Positions 15,489 through 22,800 of a stretch of 64,000 nt of DNA are shown here, one piece after another. Source of the DNA: Paramixta manurensis (GTDB taxonomy: Bacteria; Pseudomonadota; Gammaproteobacteria; Enterobacterales; Enterobacteriaceae); NCBI RefSeq assembly GCF_013285385.1, contig NZ_CP054212.1, positions 2,604,001 to 2,668,000 of the forward strand, in the 5' to 3' direction. Each line of letters begins with the position of its first letter. The stretch's first letter is position 1. The notes below the pieces were generated by a model. The model made no database searches. It was not told the origin of the DNA and saw only the letters and a program-made list of their open reading frames with translations. The position numbers and the translations under genes were made by a program.

Positions 15489-16085
15489 TTAACTCCTATC
15501 GCAGTCTCTTGTTGTGAAGCGATAATCCTTTTTTTTCCCAAAAAAATTATAAGTAAAAACCACTGCACCATCATATTTAGAGATAATATCTTCGTTACAA
15601 AAGGTTTTTTTGAAAGATGAACTTAGCATATTGTTCAGTGGCTGAAGTGAATTGCTATCTATAAAAATATCATCTATATCATATATATAGTGCAATTCAT
15701 GCCCTCGAACATACATATCCCGAAAAGTCGCTGTATCACTAACCCGCACTGGAAAATGCATTTTTAACTTTTGCTCTGCGGTTTTTTTTGCAAATTCGTT
15801 CCATACCACATCTCCGTTAACTACTGAAGAACCTAGATGCGAACCCACTTTCCCAACAACAATAGCGATAACTACAACTATCAATATTAGTAGTTTATTC
15901 GCTCCCCATATTGCCTTCGTTTTGCACTCAGCAATTAATGACTTTCCTTCTGCTGGTTTGTAATTAGTCCCTTTCCAATCCTCTACTTCTTTATTCACGC
16001 TTCCCACATCTGAGATCCGATCACCGCAGTTTGAGCAATACCGGTCCCCAGGATCTACAGTTGTTCCGCATTTTGTACAAAACAT
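15489..16085 (-). CDS. Zinc-ribbon membrane protein in the rex position, function unknown
   Basis: A 198-residue protein with an N-terminal zinc ribbon (C3, C6, C17, C20), one transmembrane helix at about 64-80, and a C-terminal roughly 115-residue domain that would lie outside the cytoplasm if the ribbon stays inside. AT-rich, convergent with cI (5-base gap), and on the strand opposite to the left operon, with GGGAGA before its ATG. It occupies the place of lambda rexAB, where lysogen-expressed exclusion genes are found. I do not recognise the C-terminal domain. A role in lysogeny is inferred from position only. Confidence 0.75.
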   Translation of the reverse strand: MFCTKCGTTVDPGDRYCSNCGDRISDVGSVNKEVEDWKGTNYKPAEGKSLIAECKTKAIWGANKLLILIVVVIAIVVGKVGSHLGSSVVNGDVVWNEFAKKTAEQKLKMHFPVRVSDTATFRDMYVRGHELHYIYDIDDIFIDSNSLQPLNNMLSSSFKKTFCNEDIISKYDGAVVFTYNFFGKKKDYRFTTRDCDRS

Positions 16086-16206
16086 AACAATCTCCCACCA
16101 TAAAATAAGGATTATTCCTATTGCTCAATGGAATTCATTAAAACAGAGAAAATTTTTTTTGTTAAGTATCAATACGGTAATGTAATTTTTTTAACCAAAA
16201 GACAAA

Positions 16207-16252
16207 AAACTAACGAAAGTTAATTGACTAAAAATGTCAATAAAGTTACATT
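16207..16252 (+). promoter_or_regulatory. oL/pL: early-left promoter with repressor operators
   Basis: TTGACT (16224-16229), a 17-base spacer and TACATT (16247-16252) form a good promoter firing toward the N-like gene. The promoter is overlapped by GTCAATAAAGTTACATT (16236-16252), identical over 17 bases to the site in oR. Next to it AAACTAACGA (16207-16216) also matches oR (14765-14774). The shared sequence is strong evidence that one repressor controls both arms. Confidence 0.75.
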
Positions 16253-16295
16253 GAAATCATCAGCGGTTCCGCCGATGGCCCTAAGCCTGTGCAAC

Positions 16296-16321
16296 CGCTT
16301 CAATCGAGCACTGAAAAGTGC
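16296..16321 (+). promoter_or_regulatory. Candidate nutL site (boxA plus boxB hairpin)
   Basis: In the leader of the N-like gene, CGCTTCAAT (16296-16304) resembles boxA and is followed by GCACTGAAAAGTGC (16308-16321), a 5-bp stem with a GAAA loop like lambda boxB (GCCCTGAAAAAGGGC). It lies about 40 bases after pL. The loop is one base shorter than in lambda, so N recognition may differ in detail. Confidence 0.6.
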
Positions 16322-16538
16322 AATGAACCAGACGAGATGGGTTTGGTGGGCAGTAGCTCAGTGTTAACCGGTAGTCGGCCATTCGCGATGGCGGTGACGG
16401 TTGCAATATTCAACAGATGGTTTCCCGGAGTGCGCACGATGGGAGGCAAGACGTTGATAAAGCTTAGAGCGCCACCCTTGTTGTGTGGAGGTCACCCATA
16501 GAGGGTCTTCCCAACCAAAGCCATTTCAGGAGGTAATC

Positions 16539-16895
16539 ATGATCAAGTTACAAAACCTCAAGCCAAACGCCCGCACTCGTCGCGATGAACGGCGTAAAGC
16601 AAAGCAAAAGGCGTGGGCCGCAGCTAATCCCATGCTCGTCGGGCACCGTTACCGGAACATTGGTGAGTCGCCAAAAATCGTTCAGAAGCCCGGTTATGAG
16701 CCAAAGCCGATAAAGTTTATAGCCCTGGATATTTTTTGGGCAGCTCGGGAATACAAGCTTCAGATTATCCGGGCAACGTACCTGTATGAATATGAGTTCA
16801 AACACTCACATTTAGCAGAAGGCCCGATTTGCCTTGCGGATGTGGCTATTTATCGTGCCGGGCATCGAAAATCAACAACGCTAACGGCGAGGTGA
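16539..16895 (+). CDS. N-like early antitermination protein
   Basis: I choose ATG at 16539, after an AGGAGG ribosome site. The 118-residue product begins with an arginine-rich motif very like lambda N: N-A-R-T-R-R-D-E-R-R-K-A-K-Q-K-A-W-A-A-A-N-P-M-L-V-G, against T-R-R-R-E-R-R-A-E-K-Q-A-x-W-K-A-A-N-P-L-L-V-G. That part binds boxB RNA; the rest would contact NusA and polymerase. It is the first gene of the pL operon with a roughly 280-base leader containing the nut site, as in lambda. Beyond residue 40 there is no obvious similarity. Confidence 0.85.
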   Translation: MIKLQNLKPNARTRRDERRKAKQKAWAAANPMLVGHRYRNIGESPKIVQKPGYEPKPIKFIALDIFWAAREYKLQIIRATYLYEYEFKHSHLAEGPICLADVAIYRAGHRKSTTLTAR

Positions 16896-16897
16896 AC

Positions 16898-17119
16898 ATG
16901 TCTTACATAGAGGACAACATTCATCTTCTGTCAGCATTCAATCGACACGATTCAAAAACCGTGGCAACGATGAAGGAGTACGTTCTTCCTTGGGCTAAAG
17001 AACGACTGAAAAATCTTGAAGACCTCAATGAACTATGTCCCCCTGCTGTTTTTCTGAACGATATAAATGAATTACGGCAAGGTATAAAGACTTGCGAAGA
17101 AAGACTGCAAGCCCTATAG
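16898..17119 (+). CDS. Small hypothetical protein after N (73 aa)
   Basis: A 73-residue protein with ATG at 16898, only 2 bases after the N-like stop, and a GAGGTG ribosome site within the end of N. Acidic and helical, with no recognised domain. Coupling to N suggests expression very early after infection or induction. In lambdoid phages genes here often encode anti-restriction or host-takeover proteins, but nothing in the sequence proves that. Confidence 0.6.
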   Translation: MSYIEDNIHLLSAFNRHDSKTVATMKEYVLPWAKERLKNLEDLNELCPPAVFLNDINELRQGIKTCEERLQAL

Positions 17120-17583
17120 CCGGGCTTGTCCAGATTGCTGAGAGTATCTTCATAGCAATGACCACCGGGAAAGACCGAGAGCCTGGAAGAAAAAAGAGGC
17201 AGCTCTTCCGGGGTGATCCTGCCTAGCTGGTGAAGCTTCGTGTTTGCGAAACCATTCCAGCCATGCTGGCTGTAAGGTCAGCTCACAACAGGTAAGAGCA
17301 TTGAACTTTGCATGCCGGGAAAGCGCGCCTGGCGTCGGTTGGATTCCGGACAGTGCTCTTTCCGTTGTGGTGAATGCGCAGACTGATGCGCGATCGGACG
17401 TGTAACAGGCTCATGTACCTGCCGCCGTAAAGACTTATGGGTTCAAGAACTCACGTGACGCTAAAAGCAAGCAAGCCGGAGATCAGCACCGGCCACCACA
17501 ACCCAATCACGTTGAACCGTGATAACCGTAGTTCCTCTAGTGCTGTGTGTAGTCTTTGCCCATCCCTGTGATGGGCTTTTTTT
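17120..17583 (+). ncRNA. Non-coding, hairpin-rich leader stretch ending in a terminator
   Basis: About 460 bases hold no convincing ORF on either strand. Several strong short hairpins can be read: CCAGCCATGCTGG, GCGCAGACTGATGCGC and ATCACGTTGAACCGTGAT, with a GCCGG/CCGGC stem near 17475. The stretch ends in an intrinsic terminator at 17558-17583. It may be a structured phage RNA, an antiterminator element or an sRNA. I see no recognised RNA family. Confidence 0.45.
17558..17583 (+). terminator. Intrinsic terminator in the left operon
   Basis: The 7-bp stem GCCCATC/GATGGGC with a CCTGT loop is followed by seven T residues. It is early in the pL operon, so downstream genes would depend on N-mediated read-through, as at lambda tL1. 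Confidence 0.88.
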
Positions 17584-17609
17584 CGCCTTGAAACAGGAGA
17601 ACCATCTTT

Positions 17610-17687
17610 ATGGAAATACTCCTCACGCTGGCGATCCTCGCTGGCCTGGCCCTGCTCATAGCTATTTTGATACTGCCATTCATCTAA
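17610..17687 (+). CDS. 25-residue hydrophobic membrane peptide
   Basis: An ATG at 17610 with AGGAG about 10 bases upstream opens a 25-codon frame ending at TAA 17687. The peptide is almost entirely Leu, Ile and Ala, with Glu at position 2 and Pro-Phe-Ile at the end, so it is one transmembrane helix. It sits directly after the terminator. Size and composition resemble small toxic or regulatory membrane peptides, but no family is recognised. The good ribosome site and uninterrupted hydrophobicity support a real gene. Confidence 0.55.
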   Translation: MEILLTLAILAGLALLIAILILPFI

Positions 17688-17749
17688 GGAGGTAACCCAA
17701 TTAAAACAATAAGCGACTGACCATCGTTATCTAAATTAAGGACTAACCA

Positions 17750-17986
17750 ATGACCATGACATTCAAACAAAAGCGTCTGGCGCGTAAGCGTGCACAGGCG
17801 AAAGAAGCAAAAGCCCGCTTAAAGGCTGAGTGGGAAAACAGCACGGTTTCGCTGGTGAAAGTGCGCTGTAAAGCTATGCCGGATATACGCCCTATCCGCC
17901 CGGCAATTAAATGTAGTTCTGGGCTATCCGCCTCTGGTAGCCAGCTACGCACCAGCACCAGCCGCATCCCGAGAGGCGTGCGTTGA
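17750..17986 (+). CDS. Small basic phage protein (78 aa)
   Basis: A 78-residue, very basic protein (R-L-A-R-K-R-A-Q-A-K-E-A-K-A-R near the N-terminus). Its ATG is part of an AAGGACTAACCAATGACC module (17738-17755), repeated elsewhere in the prophage. The stop overlaps the next start as TGATG. No family recognised; likely nucleic-acid binding from charge. Confidence 0.55.
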   Translation: MTMTFKQKRLARKRAQAKEAKARLKAEWENSTVSLVKVRCKAMPDIRPIRPAIKCSSGLSASGSQLRTSTSRIPRGVR

Positions 17987-18261
17987 TGGGTGATGTTGGC
18001 GATCACTTCAGGGATATAAAGCCGTATTTGAAAGAACGTCGTAAGAAAGCCCGCGACGGCGCCCATGAGCGCATTAAAGCCTTTTTCCTCAGGAACGGCA
18101 TTGCGCTTGAAGAGGGGAATAACACCCTGATATTCCGCACGCCTGCCGGCACCGTTTGTTATTACCCGCCGAGCCAGAAAATGCAGCACAAACAATTCTG
18201 GAAAGAATGCAGCCCAACCTGGTGCATGAATTACGTTATCAAACTGAGAGAGAAAACATGA
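17986..18261 (+). CDS. Hypothetical early-left protein (91 aa)
   Basis: I choose ATG at 17986, overlapping the previous stop; an in-frame TTG at 17983 is less likely. The 91-residue product has a basic N-terminal half (K-E-R-R-K-K-A-R-D-G-A) and a C-terminal segment with L-I-F-R-T-P-A-G-T-V-C-Y-Y-P. Stop overlaps the KTSC gene start by 4 bases. Function unknown. Confidence 0.6.
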   Translation: MGDVGDHFRDIKPYLKERRKKARDGAHERIKAFFLRNGIALEEGNNTLIFRTPAGTVCYYPPSQKMQHKQFWKECSPTWCMNYVIKLREKT

Positions 18262-18509
18262 TCAACATGACCCCTGTTAAATCTTCCCAAATCCACAGCA
18301 TCGGCCACGATGCCGCCACCGGCACACTTGCAATTCGCTTTAACGGTCGCGGTAACGTACCGGGCAGTTTGTATCACTACGCCAATTTTTCAGCCGATGA
18401 TTTCGCCCGCCTGAAAGCGGCTGATTCTGTTGGTTCCCATTTCTACAAGCACATTAAACCTCATACCGATAAGTTCCCTTATCAGCGTATCAATGAGGAA
18501 AAGTCATAG
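18258..18509 (+). CDS. KTSC-domain protein
   Basis: An 83-residue protein made almost entirely of a KTSC domain: V-K-S-S-Q-I-H-S-I-G-H-D-A-A-T-G-T-L-A-I-R-F near the N-terminus, then Y-H-Y-A-N-F and a D-S-V-G-S-H-F-Y-K-H-I-K-P end. The domain is named from a Lys-tRNA synthetase tail and occurs as stand-alone phage proteins with unproven RNA-related roles. ATG overlaps the upstream stop (ATGA). Confidence 0.8.
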   Translation: MINMTPVKSSQIHSIGHDAATGTLAIRFNGRGNVPGSLYHYANFSADDFARLKAADSVGSHFYKHIKPHTDKFPYQRINEEKS

Positions 18510-18522
18510 GGGGAACGTCTCC

Positions 18523-18831
18523 ATGAACTATCAGCAGGAAAAACGGATCAACCACATTATCGCGAAATTCAGCGATAACGATCAGGAGTTAATACGCAAC
18601 CGCATTGAAGAGCTTGAAGTCGAGATTCCTGATCATCTCATCACAGCAATTTTCAAACCTTCCCGTTTTAACGACCTGCGCCATGACGCATTACAGGCGG
18701 CACTGGATGAAACAGACATTCAGGACCTGGTCGGCGATTTCATCCGAACGGTACTAACAAAAGCGGCAGAGCTTGAATACGCGATGGATATTGCTGACGG
18801 GCAGGATGAAGTTGACGTTGATGCTGCATGA
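18523..18831 (+). CDS. Hypothetical early-left protein (102 aa)
   Basis: ATG at 18523 follows AGGGGGAA. The acidic 102-residue product is mostly helical and ends in a run of Asp, Glu and Ala. No family recognised. A perfect hairpin (18835-18854, 8-bp stem) follows the stop but lacks a T tract. Confidence 0.6.
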   Translation: MNYQQEKRINHIIAKFSDNDQELIRNRIEELEVEIPDHLITAIFKPSRFNDLRHDALQAALDETDIQDLVGDFIRTVLTKAAELEYAMDIADGQDEVDVDAA

Positions 18832-18898
18832 GAAAGCCCCACCGAGGTGGGGCTAACCGGCTCTCGGCGACCAAACCTTGAGCCTTAAGGACTAACCA

Positions 18899-18955
18899 AT
18901 GACCAAACGGCCAGTGATTATTGTCAGGCGACCAAACCTGACAGGAGAAGAATAA
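18899..18955 (+). CDS. 18-residue small ORF on a repeated start module
   Basis: An 18-codon frame (starting M-T-K-R-P-V, ending G-E-E) begins at the ATG of an AAGGACTAACCAATGACC module. The stop is 1 base before the next ATG at 18957, and its last codons supply AGGAGAAG as ribosome site for that gene. It may be a coupled leader peptide or the remnant of a larger gene. Confidence 0.4.
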   Translation: MTKRPVIIVRRPNLTGEE

Positions 18956-18956
18956 C

Positions 18957-19106
18957 ATGACCAGTAAACCCACGAAAGGAATGTATCTGCATCGTTTAAC
19001 CGGCGATGACGTTCTTAATCCTCCCCGCCATTACGCCGGATGGACTGTGCTTTTTGCCTGTCTGTTCGGCGCCACTTTTTTCCTGACTTTAGCTTCTGGC
19101 TTTTAA
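18957..19106 (+). CDS. 49-residue single-TM protein
   Basis: ATG at 18957 with AGGAG 10 bases upstream. The 49-residue product has a hydrophilic N-terminal half and one transmembrane helix at about 29-48 (W-T-V-L-F-A-C-L-F-G). The stop codon TAA is part of the next AAGGACTGACCAATGACC module that starts the bet-like gene. No family recognised. Confidence 0.5.
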   Translation: MTSKPTKGMYLHRLTGDDVLNPPRHYAGWTVLFACLFGATFFLTLASGF

Positions 19107-19116
19107 GGACTGACCA

Positions 19117-19941
19117 ATGACCGATTTAATTCAGAACCTTCCGGAGGTACTAACCAACCGGGGGATTGACGAAGCAACCTGGAGCGCGCTCAAAAACAGC
19201 ATTTTTACCGGTGCACGTGACGACTCGATTTTGATGGCGGTCGATTACTGTCGTGCTCGTAAGCTTGATCCGCTTATGAAGCCGGTTCACCTCGTTCCGA
19301 TGAGTGTGAAAGATGCTGCCACAGGCAAACATAATTTTCGTGATGTGGTAATGCCGGGGATTGGCCTCTATCGCATACAAGCCGAGCGCTCCGGAAACTA
19401 TGCGGGTTCGAAAGAGCCTGAGTTTGGCCCGACCATCACCGCAAAGGTTGGTGAGGTGGAAGTTACCTATCCGGAATGGTGCAAATACACGGTCAGTAAA
19501 ATGATCGGCAACGGCACTATCGTCGAATACAGCGCGAAAGAATACTGGCTGGAAAACTACGCTACCGCTGGTCGTGATACTCAGGCACCAAACGCGATGT
19601 GGAAAAAACGCCCCTTCGGGCAACTTTCTAAATGTGCGGAAGCGCAGGCATTACGGAAAGGCTGGCCGGAGATCGGCGCGCAACCTACAGCCGAAGAAAT
19701 GGAAGGTAAAATGCTCGACATTTCCGACTATCCCTCCAGCACAAGCCCCGCGCTGGCAAACACGCCAAACACCTACCCCGAAGAGATGTTTAACGCGAAT
19801 GCCAAGACGTGGGAAAAGCTCATTCAGTCGGGTAAGAAGAAAGCAGCATCTGTTATCGCGACCGTTGAAAGCAAATATCAGTTAACCCCCGAACAGCGTA
19901 AAGCGATTGAAGATATGGAGGTGATCGATGGAAATCATTAA
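19117..19941 (+). CDS. Bet/RecT-type single-strand annealing protein
   Basis: A 274-residue recombinase of the lambda Bet class. Recognisable segments are R-K-L-D-P-L-M-K-P-V-H-L-V-P, V-M-P-G-I-G-L-Y-R-I-Q-A-E and K-C-A-E-A-Q-A-L-R-K-G-W-P near residue 180. It anneals complementary single strands during phage recombination together with the adjacent exonuclease, whose start it overlaps by 14 bases. Starts on the repeated AAGGACTGACCAATGACC module. Confidence 0.85.
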   Translation: MTDLIQNLPEVLTNRGIDEATWSALKNSIFTGARDDSILMAVDYCRARKLDPLMKPVHLVPMSVKDAATGKHNFRDVVMPGIGLYRIQAERSGNYAGSKEPEFGPTITAKVGEVEVTYPEWCKYTVSKMIGNGTIVEYSAKEYWLENYATAGRDTQAPNAMWKKRPFGQLSKCAEAQALRKGWPEIGAQPTAEEMEGKMLDISDYPSSTSPALANTPNTYPEEMFNANAKTWEKLIQSGKKKAASVIATVESKYQLTPEQRKAIEDMEVIDGNH

Positions 19942-21637
19942 CGTACAGCAGGGAAGCGAGGCCTGGCATTCGCTTCGCGCAAACCACTTCACGGCCAGTG
20001 AGGCGCCGGTAATGATGGCCGCATCCGGTAAGATGCGGCGCGATGAGTTATTACACATCAAAGCGACCGGCTCAGAACGTGAAGTTAGCGACTGGGTACA
20101 AAAAAATCTCTTTGATAAGGGCCACGCTTACGAGGACAGCGCCCGCCGCATTGTTGAAGAGATGATTGGTCAGGAGCTTTTTCCGGCCACCGCTATATCC
20201 GATGACGGAAAATTACTGGCCTCATTCGATGGCATTACCATGCTCGAAGATATTCTTTTCGAACACAAGATGTGGAATACCACCCTGGCTGAGTCAGTCA
20301 GAAATAACGACCTCCCTGAAGAATATTACTGGCAACTTGAGCAACAATTGTTGGTGAGTGGCGCAGATTGCGCCTATTTCGTTGTTTCAGACGGCACGCG
20401 CGAAAACTTCGAACATCTGGTTTATACACCCGTGGCCGGACGCGCCGATGCGCTCCGGGCTGGATGGGATCAATTTGCCGCCGATCTCACTTCATACAAA
20501 GCCCCCGAGTTACCAGAGCCGACTGTTTGCAAAACGTTTATGCGCTTGCCTGCGCTTGTTATTGAAGTTGATGGAGCAGTAAAAAGTTCTAATCTTCAGG
20601 TTTATCAAAATGAAGCCCTGAATTTTATCCGCTCCATTAATACCGAACTGTCAACGGATCAGGATTTTGCAGACGCGGAACAAACCGTTAAATTCTGCGA
20701 TTCCGCAGAAAAAGAACTCGTTGCTGTAAAACAGCGTGTTCTTGCGCAGACAGCCGATATTGACGAGCTTTTCCGTACGATTGATCTGCTTTGCGACGAA
20801 ATGCGTAATAAGCGCCTGCTGTTGAATAAACTGGTCAAAAGCCGCAAAGATGAACTTCGACAGGAAATTATCAGCGAAGCAAACGCCAGCCTTAAGCAGA
20901 CTCATGGTGAACTGAACACAAGTCTGAATGGCGTTACTCTCCCCCTGCCCCGTACTGATTTCGCCGGAGCCATGAAAGGCAAGCGCACCATCGTAACCCT
21001 GCGAAGCGCGGTGAATGACGAACTGGCGCGGGCAAAAATTGAGTTGAATCAGACGGCAGAGAAGTATGCCCGTAACCTGACGTTAATCAGCGACATCGAT
21101 GACAAATATAAAAACTTGTTTCGCGATTTACCGTTAATTATCGGTCACGATTACGACCACCTGAAATTGCTCATCGATCAGCGTATCAATGAACAACTTG
21201 AAGCTGAGCGTAAGGCTGCTGAAGCCGCAGTTGAAGCGGCTAAAGTCGTAGAAAATGCATCTGCTGCGATTGAACCCATCGTTGAACCAGCCGGGAAAAC
21301 GTATGCTTCAACAAAGCCAGCCCCAATGGCCACTGCATTATCTATTGCGCTTCCCAAAGACCTGCTCAAAGAACTTGTCTGGAGTGATGAATGGGAAGAT
21401 GAACAGGGTAAAACGATTAAGGTCATCCACCGCGAACAGACTGGTTCGCGTCGCTGGGAATCTGATCATCTGATGATTTTTACCCTCGGCGGAAAACTCT
21501 ATGGCTCAACCTATAGCCTGGGGTTAACCGAGTGCCAGGAATCCTTACCCTACGAGTATGAACCTGATCAAATCGAGTGCCTGCAAATGGAAGCGTATGA
21601 AGTGACCGTCACACGCTACCGCAAAGTACCGGCCTGA
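19928..21637 (+). CDS. YqaJ-type exonuclease with long C-terminal extensions
   Basis: A 569-residue protein. Residues 1 to about 210 are a YqaJ/lambda-Exo nuclease: W-H-S-L-R near the start, G-H-A-Y-E at 65-69, D101 and E112-H-K114 as the catalytic E-x-K, then Y-W-Q-L-E-Q-Q. Residues about 225-420 form a helical coiled-coil region resembling separate phage proteins (DUF1351-like, uncertain). The last roughly 90 residues form a beta-rich domain I do not know. It would resect ends to feed the Bet-like annealer. Lambda Exo is 226 residues, so the extra 340 are a fusion. Confidence 0.8.
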   Translation: MEIINVQQGSEAWHSLRANHFTASEAPVMMAASGKMRRDELLHIKATGSEREVSDWVQKNLFDKGHAYEDSARRIVEEMIGQELFPATAISDDGKLLASFDGITMLEDILFEHKMWNTTLAESVRNNDLPEEYYWQLEQQLLVSGADCAYFVVSDGTRENFEHLVYTPVAGRADALRAGWDQFAADLTSYKAPELPEPTVCKTFMRLPALVIEVDGAVKSSNLQVYQNEALNFIRSINTELSTDQDFADAEQTVKFCDSAEKELVAVKQRVLAQTADIDELFRTIDLLCDEMRNKRLLLNKLVKSRKDELRQEIISEANASLKQTHGELNTSLNGVTLPLPRTDFAGAMKGKRTIVTLRSAVNDELARAKIELNQTAEKYARNLTLISDIDDKYKNLFRDLPLIIGHDYDHLKLLIDQRINEQLEAERKAAEAAVEAAKVVENASAAIEPIVEPAGKTYASTKPAPMATALSIALPKDLLKELVWSDEWEDEQGKTIKVIHREQTGSRRWESDHLMIFTLGGKLYGSTYSLGLTECQESLPYEYEPDQIECLQMEAYEVTVTRYRKVPA

Positions 21638-21657
21638 CCCGCTTCGGCGGGTTTTCT
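21637..21657 (+). terminator. Intrinsic terminator after the exonuclease gene
   Basis: ACCCGC-TTCG-GCGGGT stem with a stable UUCG loop, then TTTTCTT. It overlaps the last codon of the exonuclease gene. Downstream genes would need antitermination or their own promoter. Confidence 0.85.
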
Positions 21658-21669
21658 TAAGGACTGACC

Positions 21670-22800
21670 ATGACCACACAAAATACCGTCGCCACCGTAC
21701 TGGATGGCGCCCTTCGTCCTGTTCGTTCGCAACTCGAACTTGCCGCATCGCAGTTAGCTGGCATACCCCACGCCTCTGTACTCAGTGCAACGTCACTTCT
21801 GGAACAAGCACGGGTACTGTGTATTGAGCAATACAACGCTGAAGTTGATGACTTCAATGAACTTATTGATGAGCATGAGGCACTTCAGGGCAGGTTAACT
21901 ACTGCTGAACTCGCGTTAATCAGCTCGCGAGAGAAACTTGCAGAGGCTGAGTTGTCCGAAAAAACGATGAAGGCAGAAAGCGATCAGTATTTCGCGCGTA
22001 ATAAGCTTCTTCACGCCGATCTTAATGCCCTGCGCGAGAATCTTGCCAAATATCAGTCAATGAATCCCGACCGCATGAAATCGCAGATCGCCCGGTTGAA
22101 GGAAGACATCGATGAAAGCAAAAAAATCAGAAACCAGCAACTGACCGAAATTCGCAGGCTAAAAAACGACATCGCTGAAACAAAAAGTAAGTTGTCATCA
22201 ATGACGGTGCTCAACACCGAATTGACAGATCATTGCAGCGACATGCAGCGTCGGCTTGAAATTGCCGATGGCAATACCGATCCGCGTACTTTTGGGGGCC
22301 ACGGTGTTGATTACTATTTCTATACATTCCAGTTTGGCCTGAAGCTGAGTTCTCCCGATCCGGACATAATTATTCTCAATGATCTGGAGTGGCATGTTGA
22401 AGTGCGCACGACACACGGTATCTGTCTCATCATCTCCGTGAACGAGTGGACAGCACCTGTTTTTCCGTTTGTCTCTGAAATCAAAAATACCTGGCCCGAT
22501 GGCTTAACTCCGGCGCTAACCGCGCATATTCGCGATTTACTGGAAAATACACATGCTCACCTGGTGCGGCGAGCCGAGTGGGCCGAAACCGTACTGGTCG
22601 GTACGCTACCACTTAAAGATCAGTATCTGGATCAGCTCAGTTCCGCAGGTATTCACACACTCTATGACATTGTGCGCCGGACACCGTCCATGCTTGCCGA
22701 AGCCGTAAAGGGATTCGGTATGCCAACAGCCCGCCAGGTGCATTCAAAGTGCGTGGGCCTGGTGCGTGATTGGGAAAAACAGCATCGGGAGGCTGCGTGA
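21670..22800 (+). CDS. Coiled-coil protein with HhH/alpha-CTD-like tail
   Basis: A 376-residue protein. Residues about 50-205 are a continuous heptad-rich coiled coil. A globular part follows (about 215-310). The C-terminal segment (about 320-365: L-S-S-A-G-I-H-T-L-Y-D-I-V-R-R-T-P then L-A-E-A-V-K-G-F-G-M) reads like two helix-hairpin-helix units, as in the polymerase alpha C-terminal domain. That suggests DNA or protein binding. Starts on a shortened AAGGACTGACCATGACC module; stop overlaps the next start. No named family recognised. Confidence 0.6.
   Translation: MTTQNTVATVLDGALRPVRSQLELAASQLAGIPHASVLSATSLLEQARVLCIEQYNAEVDDFNELIDEHEALQGRLTTAELALISSREKLAEAELSEKTMKAESDQYFARNKLLHADLNALRENLAKYQSMNPDRMKSQIARLKEDIDESKKIRNQQLTEIRRLKNDIAETKSKLSSMTVLNTELTDHCSDMQRRLEIADGNTDPRTFGGHGVDYYFYTFQFGLKLSSPDPDIIILNDLEWHVEVRTTHGICLIISVNEWTAPVFPFVSEIKNTWPDGLTPALTAHIRDLLENTHAHLVRRAEWAETVLVGTLPLKDQYLDQLSSAGIHTLYDIVRRTPSMLAEAVKGFGMPTARQVHSKCVGLVRDWEKQHREAA

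Noticed and set aside
18835..18854. Perfect hairpin AGCCCCAC/GTGGGGCT after the 102-aa gene as a terminator
   Set aside because: The stem is strong but no T tract follows, so I did not list it as an intrinsic terminator.
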